64,000 nt of DNA. Origin: Roseobacter fucihabitans. Lineage in GTDB: Bacteria; Pseudomonadota; Alphaproteobacteria; Rhodobacterales; Rhodobacteraceae. The notes under the pieces were generated by a model. That model did not search any database. It saw only the letters and a program-made list of their open reading frames with translations, and was not told where the DNA came from. Positions 1 to 9,603 of this stretch are shown here, piece after piece; the stretch's first letter is position 1, and every line of letters begins with the position of its first letter. The stretch covers positions 4,184,501 to 4,248,500 of the forward strand of contig NZ_CP143423.1 of assembly GCF_014337925.2 (NCBI RefSeq). Direction: 5' to 3'. The position numbers and the translations under genes are program-made.

Positions 1-567
1 ACAGCAGCCACCGTTGTGGTGGATGAAAACCCCGCCCCGGTCGCGGCGGTCTTTGCCTTTGGCCCGGCCATGGGCCAGCTTGATTTCGAGCTGCGCGTAC
101 GGGTGAACCAATATTCCAACGTGCGCGTCATCGCCGAAACGCCCGACGGGCTGCATATGACCGGGCGCTTCGTCAAGGCGTCGGGGGGCTGTTCGGCACC
201 TGCCTCCAAGGACCCGGAGCTGGCACTGGCCGATATGGGCAAGATGAAGCTGCGCATGTTCGAGAGCACCGCGCAGATGTCCACCCCGCGGGCCGAGGCG
301 CAGATCATGATCCGTCACCCCAACTATTCCGGGCTACAGCGTGATCAGATCACGCAGCTTTTCATCCCCGCGCATTTTATCGACCATATTGAGGTCTGGC
401 AGGGTGCTGAGTTGCTTTTTACCATGGACGGCGGCATTTCGATCTCTGAAAATCCAGTGTTTCGTTTTGGTTATAACGACAATGGCGCGACGGCGCTGAC
501 CATCAAGGCGACGGATACCGACGGCAATACCTTCGAAAGCACCCTGCCCAAAGCCGTCAGCGGCTAG
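1..567 (+). CDS. Quinoprotein-associated SoxYZ-like carrier, 3' part
   Basis: The reading frame is open from base 1, so the true start lies outside the window; 188 residues are visible. The C-terminal half is SoxZ-like: VRVNQYSNVRVIAE, then MIRHPNYSGLQRD, a hydrophobic IPAHFI segment and a beta-rich end with GYNDNGATALTI. SoxYZ-like fusions of this kind accompany PQQ-dependent alcohol dehydrogenases, and this one sits at the edge of a PQQ cluster. A periplasmic accessory or sulfur-carrier-like role is inferred. The SoxY-like half carrying the C-terminal Cys cannot be checked. It converges with the minus-strand gene ending at 570, leaving only 2 bases between the stops. Confidence 0.8.
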   Translation, partial: TAATVVVDENPAPVAAVFAFGPAMGQLDFELRVRVNQYSNVRVIAETPDGLHMTGRFVKASGGCSAPASKDPELALADMGKMKLRMFESTAQMSTPRAEAQIMIRHPNYSGLQRDQITQLFIPAHFIDHIEVWQGAELLFTMDGGISISENPVFRFGYNDNGATALTIKATDTDGNTFESTLPKAVSG

Positions 568-569
568 GC

Positions 570-920
570 TCAGAAACAGACAATTTCGGCCTCTGCCTGG
601 GCGCGGCGCAGATCCGCGACGATGTTCTCTGCCATCGCCGAGCTTTGGAAGAACGCCATGCGTTCACCGCCGACCCGGCGCATGGACAGCACCGTTTCCG
701 CCTCCAGATAGTTCTCATAGGGCAGAATCGAGGCGATTTCATCAATCGAGCAGGCACAGCGGTCCAGCATTTCGCGGGTCTGCCCATTGGTGACCATACA
801 GGCGAAAACGTAATCCGCGCGCGCCGCAGTGGGGTAATCGTTCAACTGCTGGGCCACGGATTGCGCCGACAGGCTCGCGGGCAAAGCCATGATCAAAACC
901 GCAATAAACGCCCCTCTCAT
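570..920 (-). CDS. Small secreted protein, unknown function
   Basis: The 116-residue product has a clear signal peptide (MRGAFIAVLIMALPASLSAQ) and a mature part with three cysteines: ACMV, RCACS and the final VCF. No enzymatic motif is recognised. It overlaps the upstream secreted-protein gene by 4 bases (stop of one, ATG of the next), so the two are probably translated together. Its place between a SoxYZ-like carrier and the ErcS-type sensors suggests a periplasmic helper of a PQQ-dependent alcohol oxidation system; that is inference only. Confidence 0.7.
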   Translation of the reverse strand: MRGAFIAVLIMALPASLSAQSVAQQLNDYPTAARADYVFACMVTNGQTREMLDRCACSIDEIASILPYENYLEAETVLSMRRVGGERMAFFQSSAMAENIVADLRRAQAEAEIVCF

Positions 921-1576
921 GGCGTTTCATCCAACCGATCAAAGGCCAGTTCGGATCGGTAAACCGCGCCCCCCGAAGCTTCGGCAACCAGCTTCACATA
1001 CCAGCCCGGAACCTGCTCGGACATGGTCACGCGCAGTTCAAGATCGCCAAACCCCTGCATCCGGGCCTGGTTGGGATCATCCAGAAACGGGGTCATGACG
1101 ATGGTCTGTGTTGTGACGGTCTTGCCGGCAACTTCGGCCTCGCCCATTTGCATATCCGAACTTTGAACCAGCGATTCCTTGACGCGGTTGCGGATGTAAT
1201 ACGGGCTGCCCCCCGCGGCCGCGGCCATGTCGCGCACCACGGATTCATAGAAAAACATGATCATCGGATTGCCCACGCTGGCCGGAAATTGCCCCAGCGA
1301 GCGATGTTTCCCGTCCTGGCGAAACTCCAACAGGGCCAGCGGCGCGTCACCCTCTTTAAAGCTCAGCGCAATATCTCCGGTGTCGCGCTCTGCCATTTCC
1401 GGTTTCAGCGCATTGCTGACGTCGCGGTGATAGACCAGCTCCGCATCGCGGTCTATCTGATCCAGCGTGCCGTTGCGAAACAGCAGATCATAGGTTTCTG
1501 CGCCCTCCAGCGAACTCGCCCCCGCACTCCCTGCAAAAAGCGCAATCATCAATCCGATAACAGGTAGTCTGATCAT
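917..1576 (-). CDS. Secreted hypothetical protein of the quinoprotein cluster
   Basis: The start was set at the ATG preceded by GGGAGGATATAGTT, giving 219 residues; a start seven codons upstream lacks a Shine-Dalgarno. A signal peptide (MIRLPVIGLMIALFAGSAGA) leads to a soluble beta-rich domain without recognised catalytic residues. It is the first gene of a two-gene unit with the 116-residue secreted protein. A periplasmic lipid- or redox-related accessory role is possible but not shown by the sequence. Confidence 0.7.
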   Translation of the reverse strand: MIRLPVIGLMIALFAGSAGASSLEGAETYDLLFRNGTLDQIDRDAELVYHRDVSNALKPEMAERDTGDIALSFKEGDAPLALLEFRQDGKHRSLGQFPASVGNPMIMFFYESVVRDMAAAAGGSPYYIRNRVKESLVQSSDMQMGEAEVAGKTVTTQTIVMTPFLDDPNQARMQGFGDLELRVTMSEQVPGWYVKLVAEASGGAVYRSELAFDRLDETP

Positions 1577-1658
1577 AACTATATCCTCCCGGATCAACTG
1601 TGGGGCTGGGGTGGCGCAGTGTCACCGCCGACTTTTGTCTGTACTGCCGCGTGGGCCA

Positions 1659-3857
1659 TCATCCGCCCACCCGGATTTTCCAATCGATCAACGGGCGCAG
1701 CCGGGTCAGATCGGCAGGTTTGGTCAGTATCGACATGTCATTGTCCACACCCAGACGGCGCACCATCTCACTGCGATCCGCCGTGATCAGAATGGCGGGA
1801 ACCTGCGTCCCCGTCGCCGTGCGCACGGCCTGCGTGGCCTCAACACCCGTTTCACCGCCATCCAATTGGTAATCGGCCAGAATGATGTCCGGCGCCATCC
1901 CCATATCGGCAATATGCTGCATCGCTTCGCGCGTGGAGCGGGCGGGCAAAACACTGGCCCCCCAAAGCTCGAGCCGTTGCGTCGCCCCATAAAGAACATC
2001 CACATCATTTTCGATCACCAGAATGATATACTCCAGCGATCCCGTAAAACGATCCTCCACCGGACCCTGCGGCGCGGGGCTCGCCGTGGTGGCATCAACA
2101 ACATCCATCTCGATGCTGAACACCGACCCGTGCCCCGGTTTTGAACGCACCTGCAAACGATGATCCAACAACCGACACGCCCGGTCCACCACCGACAACC
2201 CAAGGCCGACCCCTGACCCAATCGGCACGTTATCCGCGCGGGTGAATTCATCAAAAATCCGCGACTGGTCCTTGGCCGCGATGCCGATGCCGGTGTCCCA
2301 GACCTCCAGCACCACGCGCGCGCCCTTTCGACGGCACCCCAGCAACACGCGACCGCCCGTATCGGTATATTGGATCGCATTGACCACCAGATTCTGGATC
2401 GAGCGCCAAAGATACACCGGGTCCGAGCGCACGATCAGCGAACAGGGCACCACATCCAGCGCCACGAATTTCTGTGCCGCCAAAAGGGCTTGATCCGCGC
2501 GCACCCCTTCCATCAAAGGCTTCAGGCTCACATCCGTCGCCGTCACCGCATCCGGGTCCGCACTTTCCAGACGCGAGATGTCCAAGAGCGAGTGCAACAG
2601 ATATTCCGCCGAGGCAAACGCCCCCTCCAGCCGCTTCACGATGGGGCGGAACCGGGTTTCGCGCGTGGTTTCCTCCAGCGATGAAATCAGCAGCTTGGCC
2701 GCGTTGATCGGTTGCAACAGATCATGGCTCGCCGCTGCCAGAAACCGCGTCTTGGATGACACGGCGGCCTCAGCGCGCTCCTTGGCGACGCGCAATTCCT
2801 CCTCCACGCGGGCCTTTTCGTCATATTGCTCGGTCAGGCTGGCATTGGCGCGGGTCAACTCCGCCGTACGCTCCATCACCCGATTTTCCAGCAATTCGGT
2901 GGAACGTGTCTCCAGCGTGACGTCCTTGAGTTCCACCAGAAACCCACCATCGGGCAGGGCGTTGGCCTGCACATCCAGCACCCGGTCCACGCCATGCGAC
3001 ACCCGCGTGGTCAGGGAGCCGTTCTTGCGCAACTCATCGCGCCAGCCGTCCACGCGCAGCCACGCATCATCCGCAATCAGAGCGCGCACGCGCATGAACT
3101 CGAGCAGTTCCTTGAGCGAAGTGCCCGGCTGCACCACGGTCAGCGGCACGCCGAGGATTTCGCGGAACCGGCCGTTCTGCATCATGACCTCGCCGCTGGC
3201 CGAAAAGGTGCAGACCCCCGCCGTCATGTTCTGAAACACCGCTTGCAAATAATCGGCCTGCCGGTCAATCAGATGCTCTTTTTCGCGCCGGTTATTGCGC
3301 ACAAGGGCGGTGATTTCCGTCAACAACAGCACGGTGTTTTCGGGCGATGTCTGCTGCGCACTCATCTGATACCAGCGATCGCGCGACACTTCGGCCACCA
3401 GCGACACCACCGATCCCGCGGTCCCGCCGTTTTCCAGCGCCCATTGCACATTAGGCAACTGCCGGTCGGTGGAGACCAGATGCGTGCTGTTCTGCATCAG
3501 GCTGAAATACTCCGCAAGCTGCAGACCCGGTTTGATCTGCTCTGAAATATCGGGCAGCAACCCTTTGAACAACCCGTTGCAGATGTTCAGGCTGCCGTCC
3601 GAAAACAGCGCCAACCCCTCTTCCATCGAGGCCAGAGCCTCCGCCAATGTCCGCCGCGTCCGCTCGCGTTCCAACCGCGCGCTTTCCAGCTCCAAAGTCT
3701 GCGCGGCCACCTTCTGTTGCAGGTCAATCGCGGATTGAAATGCGCGGTAGGCTGATGGCCCCACGTCCTTCTGACGGCTGGCGCGACGGATCAGCGCATC
3801 AATGATCTTGGCCTGTTTGGCAACCTGAACGGCGGGCGGGTCGTCGGGATCAATCAT
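1659..3857 (-). CDS. NahK/ErcS-type hybrid histidine kinase with receiver
   Basis: The chosen ATG lies 2 bases after the FIST gene stop and gives 732 residues; a longer frame would overlap FIST. Order: N-terminal coiled coil, PAS-like domains, a second coiled coil, HisKA with SHDLLQP (H378), HATPase with the N box NLVVNAIQYTD and G boxes WDTGIGIA and GSGVGLGLSV, then a C-terminal receiver with DIILADYQLDGG and TKPAD. The SHDLLQP variant is typical of NahK/ErcS kinases, which in pseudomonads control PQQ-dependent ethanol oxidation. It forms an operon with FIST and a LuxR regulator. The input signal is unknown; the FIST partner probably supplies it. Confidence 0.88.
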   Translation of the reverse strand: MIDPDDPPAVQVAKQAKIIDALIRRASRQKDVGPSAYRAFQSAIDLQQKVAAQTLELESARLERERTRRTLAEALASMEEGLALFSDGSLNICNGLFKGLLPDISEQIKPGLQLAEYFSLMQNSTHLVSTDRQLPNVQWALENGGTAGSVVSLVAEVSRDRWYQMSAQQTSPENTVLLLTEITALVRNNRREKEHLIDRQADYLQAVFQNMTAGVCTFSASGEVMMQNGRFREILGVPLTVVQPGTSLKELLEFMRVRALIADDAWLRVDGWRDELRKNGSLTTRVSHGVDRVLDVQANALPDGGFLVELKDVTLETRSTELLENRVMERTAELTRANASLTEQYDEKARVEEELRVAKERAEAAVSSKTRFLAAASHDLLQPINAAKLLISSLEETTRETRFRPIVKRLEGAFASAEYLLHSLLDISRLESADPDAVTATDVSLKPLMEGVRADQALLAAQKFVALDVVPCSLIVRSDPVYLWRSIQNLVVNAIQYTDTGGRVLLGCRRKGARVVLEVWDTGIGIAAKDQSRIFDEFTRADNVPIGSGVGLGLSVVDRACRLLDHRLQVRSKPGHGSVFSIEMDVVDATTASPAPQGPVEDRFTGSLEYIILVIENDVDVLYGATQRLELWGASVLPARSTREAMQHIADMGMAPDIILADYQLDGGETGVEATQAVRTATGTQVPAILITADRSEMVRRLGVDNDMSILTKPADLTRLRPLIDWKIRVGG

Positions 3858-3859
3858 GT

Positions 3860-5017
3860 TCAACACATGTTCCTTTGATCCGGTTCGAAAAACGCCACAC
3901 CCACCAGCGTCTGGTTCATATGCACGCCGCAATGCTGCTCGCCGTAGGTGTTAAACCCAAAGACCCGCGCCGTTTCCAGCACATCCGAGACCGCGCGCCC
4001 CAGCTGTTTCTGCTCGATCTCCAGCTTGCGCAGCACGCAATCGAACCCGAGGATGAAATCGGGACTGCGCCCCTTGTCATCGCGAATATCCAGCCCGTTT
4101 TCCAGCGTGCGGATGATCTCCTGCCCCTGCCCCAGCGTCATGATCAACCCGTCATCAATTGCGGCCATGAACGACAGCGCCCCGGTTTCATCCGCATCCG
4201 AAATCGCGCGCACATAATGGTTGTTCTTATATTCGATCAGCATGGGATTTTCGGCAAAAACCAACGGGGAGAGTTGATCGACCCGGCACCCCACGAGGCG
4301 GGCGTATTCCTGCGCGGCGGGCGCGCCGTTGATCTCGAATACCTTGCGTTCTTCGGGGTCGGCATCGGTGATGATGAACTTGCTGCCGGTGGGCAGGAAG
4401 TGATCGAACCCGATGCCCTGAAACGGCAAATCCGTTTCCAGCAGCAACAAAACAGCGGCATTTTGATAAGCCTGCCCCTTGTGCAGCACATAGGTGGTTT
4501 CAAACCGCAGCCCATCCCCTGCAGAGCCGCCAAAGATCGGCAAATCCGCCAGCACGGTTTCCAGCGTCGAGATCAGGATGTCTTCTTGCTTTGAGAGCCC
4601 ATCCGCAAAAATCAGCCCCAACCTGTGCCAGCCGGCGGTATGTTGGAATTTCTGCGCATGGCTTTGCGCTTTGGTGGCGATCATCGGTGCCGAGAGCGGC
4701 TTGAGCGGGTCGAGCAAAACAGAAGCGCAGCGAAAATGCGCCTTGGGAAAGGCCATCAGCAGCAACGCGTCAGTCTCATAGCCCTGCATCGTGATCTGCC
4801 CCGCCGTGGAACAGCCGAATACCGGCAGACCACCCAAAAGCTCATCCAGCGTCTGCGCCACAAGCGCCCCGTCCCAACCACCCGGCACGAAGGCCAGCAC
4901 AAAACAGGTATCCTCCAGATCAATATCGCGCGCCGCGTTGCGCGCGGCACTGGCTTCCCCCACGGCGCGGGATGCGCTGACGGCCACGCAGGTTGGATTG
5001 GAGCGCATATCGCGCAT
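3860..5017 (-). CDS. FIST-domain sensory protein
   Basis: The 385-residue soluble protein has the FIST_N/FIST_C layout: N-terminal LLGGLPVFGCSTAGQI, a middle PIFGGSAGDG, and a C-terminal part with GFNTYGEQHCG close to the end. The ATG at 5017 has GGAG eight bases upstream; a TTG two codons earlier is the alternative. FIST proteins bind small ligands and feed kinases or cyclases. Here the gene lies between a LuxR-type regulator and the hybrid kinase, with spacings of 2 bases on each side, so it is probably the ligand sensor of that pair. The ligand (perhaps an alcohol or oxidation product) is inferred from the PQQ setting. Confidence 0.87.
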   Translation of the reverse strand: MRDMRSNPTCVAVSASRAVGEASAARNAARDIDLEDTCFVLAFVPGGWDGALVAQTLDELLGGLPVFGCSTAGQITMQGYETDALLLMAFPKAHFRCASVLLDPLKPLSAPMIATKAQSHAQKFQHTAGWHRLGLIFADGLSKQEDILISTLETVLADLPIFGGSAGDGLRFETTYVLHKGQAYQNAAVLLLLETDLPFQGIGFDHFLPTGSKFIITDADPEERKVFEINGAPAAQEYARLVGCRVDQLSPLVFAENPMLIEYKNNHYVRAISDADETGALSFMAAIDDGLIMTLGQGQEIIRTLENGLDIRDDKGRSPDFILGFDCVLRKLEIEQKQLGRAVSDVLETARVFGFNTYGEQHCGVHMNQTLVGVAFFEPDQRNMC

Positions 5018-5019
5018 CT

Positions 5020-5730
5020 TCAATGCTCCAGAAAGGCCCGCGCTTCGGGTTCCGGTCCGCGCACCGCGCCCTCGACCATGACGACCGCCTGGGTGCGGTT
5101 GCGCACGCCAAGACGCCTGAGCAATGCGGTGATATGCGCCTTGACCGTGGCCTCTGCGAGCGAGAGCTCATAGGCGATCTGCTTGTTTGGTTTGCCACAA
5201 CAGATCAGGCGCATGATACGTTGTTGCTGCGGTGTGAGATCCGCCAGCTTGGGATGATCCATCGCCGCGGCCAGCGTATCATTTTCGCATGCATTGGGCT
5301 TTTGGAAATCCTTCGGCACATAGGTTCGCCCGGCAATGATCTCGGCCAGCACGCAGCGCAGCGCGCCCGCAGAGGTGTCCTTGGGCAGGAACCCCGACGC
5401 CCCTTCGCGCAACAAAGATTGCACCAGATCGAAAGAGGCCAGCGACGAAATCACCAGAATACGCGCTTCCGGCAGATGCTGTCGCAGACTGACGAACCCG
5501 GAAATGCCCGTCACATCGGGCAGCTTCAGATCGAACATCACAAGTTCGGGTTCAAATCCGGATGTCGCCGCGTCCAGCGCCTCGCCAAGATTGCACGCCT
5601 TGCGGATATCGCAATCGGAAAACACCAGATCCAGAGCGGATTCCAGCGCGTCACTATAGAGCGGATGATCGTCGACAATCAAAATGCGCGATATCGCATC
5701 CTGATCGATTGGCCCACGTACGTGTTCCAT
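5020..5730 (-). CDS. NarL/LuxR-family response regulator (ErbR/ExaE-like)
   Basis: The 236-residue protein starts at the ATG eight bases after GGGAGGA. It has a receiver domain (ILIVDDHPLYSDALE, phospho-acceptor Asp in VMFDLKLPDVTG, SSLASFD switch region, FLPKD lysine) and a C-terminal LuxR helix-turn-helix (LTPQQQRIMRLICCGKPNKQ, then AHITALLRRLGV). It is the first gene of the regulator-FIST-kinase operon. Its relatives activate PQQ-dependent ethanol oxidation genes in pseudomonads, so control of the neighbouring PQQ and quinoprotein genes is the likely role. Confidence 0.87.
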   Translation of the reverse strand: MEHVRGPIDQDAISRILIVDDHPLYSDALESALDLVFSDCDIRKACNLGEALDAATSGFEPELVMFDLKLPDVTGISGFVSLRQHLPEARILVISSLASFDLVQSLLREGASGFLPKDTSAGALRCVLAEIIAGRTYVPKDFQKPNACENDTLAAAMDHPKLADLTPQQQRIMRLICCGKPNKQIAYELSLAEATVKAHITALLRRLGVRNRTQAVVMVEGAVRGPEPEARAFLEH

Positions 5731-5886
5731 CACAAAGTCCTCCCAGCCTCTAATGGTACGCGTAAAAATCGAATTATCAACACCTTCTGAACCTGTGCGA
5801 CAATCAAACAGGACATCACCGACCGGACCCCGAGGCCCGCAAACCCATGCCGACGGGGTCGGGTATCGAGGTTTTGAGGCTTTGCG

Positions 5887-7077
5887 TCAGGACGCCTTGA
5901 GGAATTTTCGGGTGAATTCCCGCAAGGCCGGGAGGCTCTGTTTTCGCCCAAAAACGGCCTCGTCGAAGTGACGCAAAAGCTGGCGGCGCGGCTGTGACGC
6001 GCCCTCCCGGTTCAGGATCAACTGAGCCGTGCGGCGTAGCCCGGCAAGATCGCCGACACGCGCCGCGCGCTTCATCTGCCGTGCCAGCGGATCCAGCAGC
6101 GTGAACCGATGCGCCGCCTGCACACCCGTCATCCGCCAGCCGCGCAAGCCCAAAACCACGCCCGTCACACAGACCAGCCCGCCCAATACCAAAAACGGCC
6201 AGCCCGGCAATTGCGCCTCGACCAGCACCACAGGCATCGCCTCCGCGACCGGCCCTTCCGGCACCACCGTGCCATAAGCCACGCGTTGCGCCGAAATGGT
6301 CACGTTCCGGTCCACCCGGTTGACGGTGTCGAAATAGTCCAAACTCAGGGGCTCCACGATGGCTGAGGTGTCATTGCCCGGTCGGATCGTCCAGCGCCAA
6401 AAGGCAAAAGACACCGGCCCGCGCGGCGACAGTTCCACAAACCGCTTGTCGGGATGGGCAAAAATCATCGCCGAAGGCGACGTCAAGACCGGCATCGGCG
6501 GGATCATCTCGGGTGTCACACCAAGCGCCTCAATGCGCACCACCCGCAACACGCCTTCACCCGGAACAAGCTGGTCAGGCGCATTCGACCATTGATCGGA
6601 AATCTTGAGCGAGGTGACCGGGAACCACCAATCGCGCCCTTCCGGTGCCGGATCGACCGTGATCACCAGCGGCTCAGAGAACACGCGATGCTCAAACCAC
6701 TCATCCCGCTCATCCGTCAGGGTCAGCACATGGGCAAACGCCCCGATCTCGATCTCCCCCGCTTCATTGGGAAACACCGCCATGCGCCGGGTAAACGTCT
6801 TGACCTGCGCACCGTCCAGACGCTCATCCCGCCACAGATCATCGCCCAATTGCGTCCAGTTGAACCCTTCCAGGGGGGGCTGCTCCAGCGTTTCGCGCGT
6901 GATGTGACGGCGATAAATACCCTTGATCGTGATCAACACCATTTCGCGCGCCAACGGGGTGTGGGCGGTCGGCTCCACCACCACCTCCAAGGATAATTCC
7001 GACGGCAAAACGCTGCGCGATTGCGCCGCCAAAAGGCCCGGCCACAGCATCAGAAAAGCGCATAACACCCCCCTCAT
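5887..7077 (-). CDS. BatD/MxaA-like membrane protein
   Basis: This 396-residue protein has a signal peptide (MLWPGLLAAQS), a long periplasmic beta-rich region, one transmembrane segment (FLVLGGLVCVTGVVLGL) near residue 300, and a cytoplasmic C-terminal tail with LRHFDEAVFG. The layout matches BatD and, by position, MxaA. It is the last gene of the moxR operon, coupled to the TPR gene by a 4-base overlap. In methylotrophs the equivalent mxa genes are needed for calcium insertion into methanol dehydrogenase; by analogy this set may mature a PQQ alcohol dehydrogenase. Confidence 0.75.
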   Translation of the reverse strand: MRGVLCAFLMLWPGLLAAQSRSVLPSELSLEVVVEPTAHTPLAREMVLITIKGIYRRHITRETLEQPPLEGFNWTQLGDDLWRDERLDGAQVKTFTRRMAVFPNEAGEIEIGAFAHVLTLTDERDEWFEHRVFSEPLVITVDPAPEGRDWWFPVTSLKISDQWSNAPDQLVPGEGVLRVVRIEALGVTPEMIPPMPVLTSPSAMIFAHPDKRFVELSPRGPVSFAFWRWTIRPGNDTSAIVEPLSLDYFDTVNRVDRNVTISAQRVAYGTVVPEGPVAEAMPVVLVEAQLPGWPFLVLGGLVCVTGVVLGLRGWRMTGVQAAHRFTLLDPLARQMKRAARVGDLAGLRRTAQLILNREGASQPRRQLLRHFDEAVFGRKQSLPALREFTRKFLKAS

Positions 7078-7748
7078 CTCGGGTCCTCCGGCTCGGGCGG
7101 GGACAGGCCCAGCTTCCTGCGCCGCTTGTGCTCCTGCGCGATCCGCGCGGCCATATATTCGCCCGGCACATCCGCCAGCTGTTCCAGCCAGCGCTCATCG
7201 GCGCGCATGAATTTATCGTCAAAAATCCGCCGCACGCCCAAGGTTCCCCTACTCTCAAGCTGCGCCAGACCCAGCATGGTATTGGCGTTGGTCACGTCAC
7301 TTCCGGTCCCCGCGGCGCGCGCATTACCACGGGCCACGAAGCTTTCTTCGCTCGGTCCCTCTTTGCGCTTGGGAAACAGCGCAAGCGCATCCGGATCAAT
7401 GCCAAGCCCCGCGTAATAAGCTGAAACCACGTCGAAATTCGCCATGGCATCGGGATGCCCCCGCGCATGGGCAAGGTCAAACGCCTCAAGTGCTGCGGCA
7501 TAATTCCCGCCGTGGGTTTCGGCATTGCCCAGATTGTAAAACGACCCCGCCCGCGTGAATTCCGCCGCCGCCGCCTCGTAGCGTTCTGCCCGAAAAAGCG
7601 CGATCCCGCGCCATTCTGCGTCCTTCATCAAGGGGACCGCGAGACCGGGCAGACCGGCGGCCAGCAAGGCGCGCCCGAACGGTGCCGTGCCGCCCAGCAA
7701 AAGCGCCAGAACCAGCGCCAATACCGAGAGGGACGCCAGCACCCTCAT
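7074..7748 (-). CDS. TPR protein of the moxR/mxa-like operon (BatC/MxaK-like)
   Basis: The start is taken at the ATG overlapping the stop of the upstream VWA gene (ATGA), giving 224 residues; the frame remains open further upstream only as a shadow. An N-terminal hydrophobic segment (VLASLSVLALVLALLLGG) anchors a periplasmic TPR-like part: RAERYEAAAAEFTRAGSFY and GNAETHGGNYAAALEAFDLA. The C-terminus is charged (HKRRRKLG). Position between a VWA protein and a BatD-like protein matches BatC in aerotolerance operons and MxaK in methanol dehydrogenase clusters. A scaffold role with the VWA proteins is inferred. Confidence 0.75.
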   Translation of the reverse strand: MRVLASLSVLALVLALLLGGTAPFGRALLAAGLPGLAVPLMKDAEWRGIALFRAERYEAAAAEFTRAGSFYNLGNAETHGGNYAAALEAFDLAHARGHPDAMANFDVVSAYYAGLGIDPDALALFPKRKEGPSEESFVARGNARAAGTGSDVTNANTMLGLAQLESRGTLGVRRIFDDKFMRADERWLEQLADVPGEYMAARIAQEHKRRRKLGLSPPEPEDPR

Positions 7749-8644
7749 GTTGCGGGCCTGCGGAACAACAACAGCAGCGGCAAGAGCGCCAGCAGCAGCA
7801 AATAGCGCCCGATGTCCTTCCAGAACAGCAGCGGAAAATCCTGCGCCTCGAGCCGGGTGCGCGCGTCCTGTGACAGCCATTCCGACAGGGCCTCGGTCTG
7901 ATCCAGCGTGAAAACCCGGCCCTGCCCCGCCGCGGCATGGGTCGCGAAAGCCGCATCCGGCGCGTTCAGTGAGATGAGCGACAGGCGGGCACCCTGCGCC
8001 GCAATCCGCGCCGCGCTCTGTAAGGAAGCCGGGCCGAAACCCGCCCCATCACTCAACAGGATCACATCGCCCGCAATCACATCGGCCTGTACCAGCATCT
8101 CCGCCGCCCGCTCCAAGGCGCGTTCGGGGCGGGATCCCGGATCGGGCACTGTTTCGGCATCAATCAACGACAGAGTCTGGCCCAGTTGCACATGATCCAG
8201 CGTCATATCCGAGGCCACATAGGCGTCCCCGCCATAAACCAGCAGCCCGCCCGGACGCGTGCCGAGCGCGGCCAGCGCGAAACGCCCCGTGGCCAGCATT
8301 TGCGGCCAGCGGGTGTCTTCGGTTACACTGGCCGAGGCGTCGATCACAAAGAGCACACCGTCGAGATTGCGAAACGACAGCGTATCGCGCCGCTCCACCG
8401 CCGGCCCTGACAGCGCGAGTATGATCACAAAAAGCGCGCCCAGCAGAGCCACAAGCGGCGCGCGGGAGGTGGTTTTATCCACCCGGCCCAGCGCCTGCAT
8501 CGCGCGCATCAGGGCCGGATCGGTCGCCTTTTGCCAATCGCCAAGACCCCCGCCGCGCGTATAAAGCCAGACCCCGAAACCGGCCAAAAGCGGTAAGGCA
8601 AGCAGCCAGAGCGGGCGCAGCAAGGTGAGGTCAAACCCGCTCAT
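7745..8644 (-). CDS. VWA-domain membrane protein (BatB/MxaL-like)
   Basis: The 299-residue protein starts at an ATG overlapping the upstream VWA stop by 4 bases. Two transmembrane helices near the N-terminus (LLALPLLAGFGVWLY and LVALLGALFVIILALSG) precede a von Willebrand A domain with the MIDAS variant FVIDASASV and ILLSDGAG. A last hydrophobic stretch (YLLLLALLPLLLLF) ends the protein. Pairing with a second VWA protein, MoxR and DUF58 is the standard Bat/Mxa arrangement, in which MoxR ATPases act on VWA partners. Confidence 0.82.
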   Translation of the reverse strand: MSGFDLTLLRPLWLLALPLLAGFGVWLYTRGGGLGDWQKATDPALMRAMQALGRVDKTTSRAPLVALLGALFVIILALSGPAVERRDTLSFRNLDGVLFVIDASASVTEDTRWPQMLATGRFALAALGTRPGGLLVYGGDAYVASDMTLDHVQLGQTLSLIDAETVPDPGSRPERALERAAEMLVQADVIAGDVILLSDGAGFGPASLQSAARIAAQGARLSLISLNAPDAAFATHAAAGQGRVFTLDQTEALSEWLSQDARTRLEAQDFPLLFWKDIGRYLLLLALLPLLLLFRRPAT

Positions 8645-9603
8645 CCGCGCTCTCTCCATCCGAGCCACAGGCCTAGCAATCCCGCCAGCGTCGCGGGCCA
8701 GACCCAATAATCGCGGAACACTTCCGCCGCGAGGCCCTGGCTTTCGATCGCCTCCAACCGGTCGAGCGCGTCGGTGACCGCGACCAGATCATCCGTCGTT
8801 TTGACGCGGAAACTTTCCCCACCTGAAATCTGCGAAATCGCGCGCAGGGTGGCCGCATCGACCACGCCGCGTTCGCCTTCTGCCGCGCTATCGAGGTCCT
8901 TGGGACCCAGCGCAATCGTATGAACCCTCACGCCCAAATCGGCGGCCATTTCGGCCACCCCGCGCGGGTTTGTGGCCCCGGCATTATTCACGCCGTCCGA
9001 TAACAGGATCACGACGCGCGTGGTTGCGGCGCTGTTTTGCAGGCGTTTGAGGGCAAGGCCCAGCCCGTCGGATATATTCGTCGCGCGGCCCGAGATTCCG
9101 ATCTCTGCGCCCTCAATCGCGCGCGCGATGGCCTCGACGTCAAAGGAAAACGGGGCAGCGTAATAGGCTTCTGATCCGAACACAACCAGCGCCACACGGT
9201 CACCCCCGCGCCTGCGTGCAAAGGCGGCGCCGACGGTGGTGACGGCCTCGAGCCGGGTGATCTGGCGTCCATCAAGGTCGAAATCATCGCGCACCATTGA
9301 GCCCGACAAATCCAGCACAATCGCAAGGTCGCGTCCCGTGACCTTGAGCGCGGAGACCGGGGCCAGATCGCGCGGCCCAGAAGCGGCCAGCAGCACAAGC
9401 GCCCAGATCGACCAGAGCAGGACCTGGCGCATTTGCATTTTGCCCCCGCCCGCGCTGTGACGCCCTGCCGCGAGCAACGCGCCGCCAATGCGTTCCGGGA
9501 CCCGGATCGCACCGCCTGCCATCGCCTGCGGCCCCAGGAGACGCATGCCCAGCAAAGGCAGCGGCAACAGCAGGAGCAGCCAGGGGTCCGCAAGCTCAAA
9601 CAA
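8641..9603 (-). CDS. VWA-domain membrane protein (BatA/MxaC-like)
   Basis: A 320-residue VWA protein. The start is a TTG nine bases after GGGGGAGG and overlapping the DUF4381 stop by 8 bases; no ATG lies nearby. N-terminal hydrophobic segments (PWLLLLLPLPLLGMRLLG and VLLWSIWALVLLAASG) precede a VWA domain with an intact MIDAS motif (LDLSGSM) and ILLSDGVNNAG. A C-terminal hydrophobic helix (WPATLAGLLGLWLGW) follows. It belongs to the moxR operon and probably works with the next VWA protein in maturation of a periplasmic quinoprotein. Confidence 0.85.
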   Translation of the reverse strand: MFELADPWLLLLLPLPLLGMRLLGPQAMAGGAIRVPERIGGALLAAGRHSAGGGKMQMRQVLLWSIWALVLLAASGPRDLAPVSALKVTGRDLAIVLDLSGSMVRDDFDLDGRQITRLEAVTTVGAAFARRRGGDRVALVVFGSEAYYAAPFSFDVEAIARAIEGAEIGISGRATNISDGLGLALKRLQNSAATTRVVILLSDGVNNAGATNPRGVAEMAADLGVRVHTIALGPKDLDSAAEGERGVVDAATLRAISQISGGESFRVKTTDDLVAVTDALDRLEAIESQGLAAEVFRDYWVWPATLAGLLGLWLGWRERG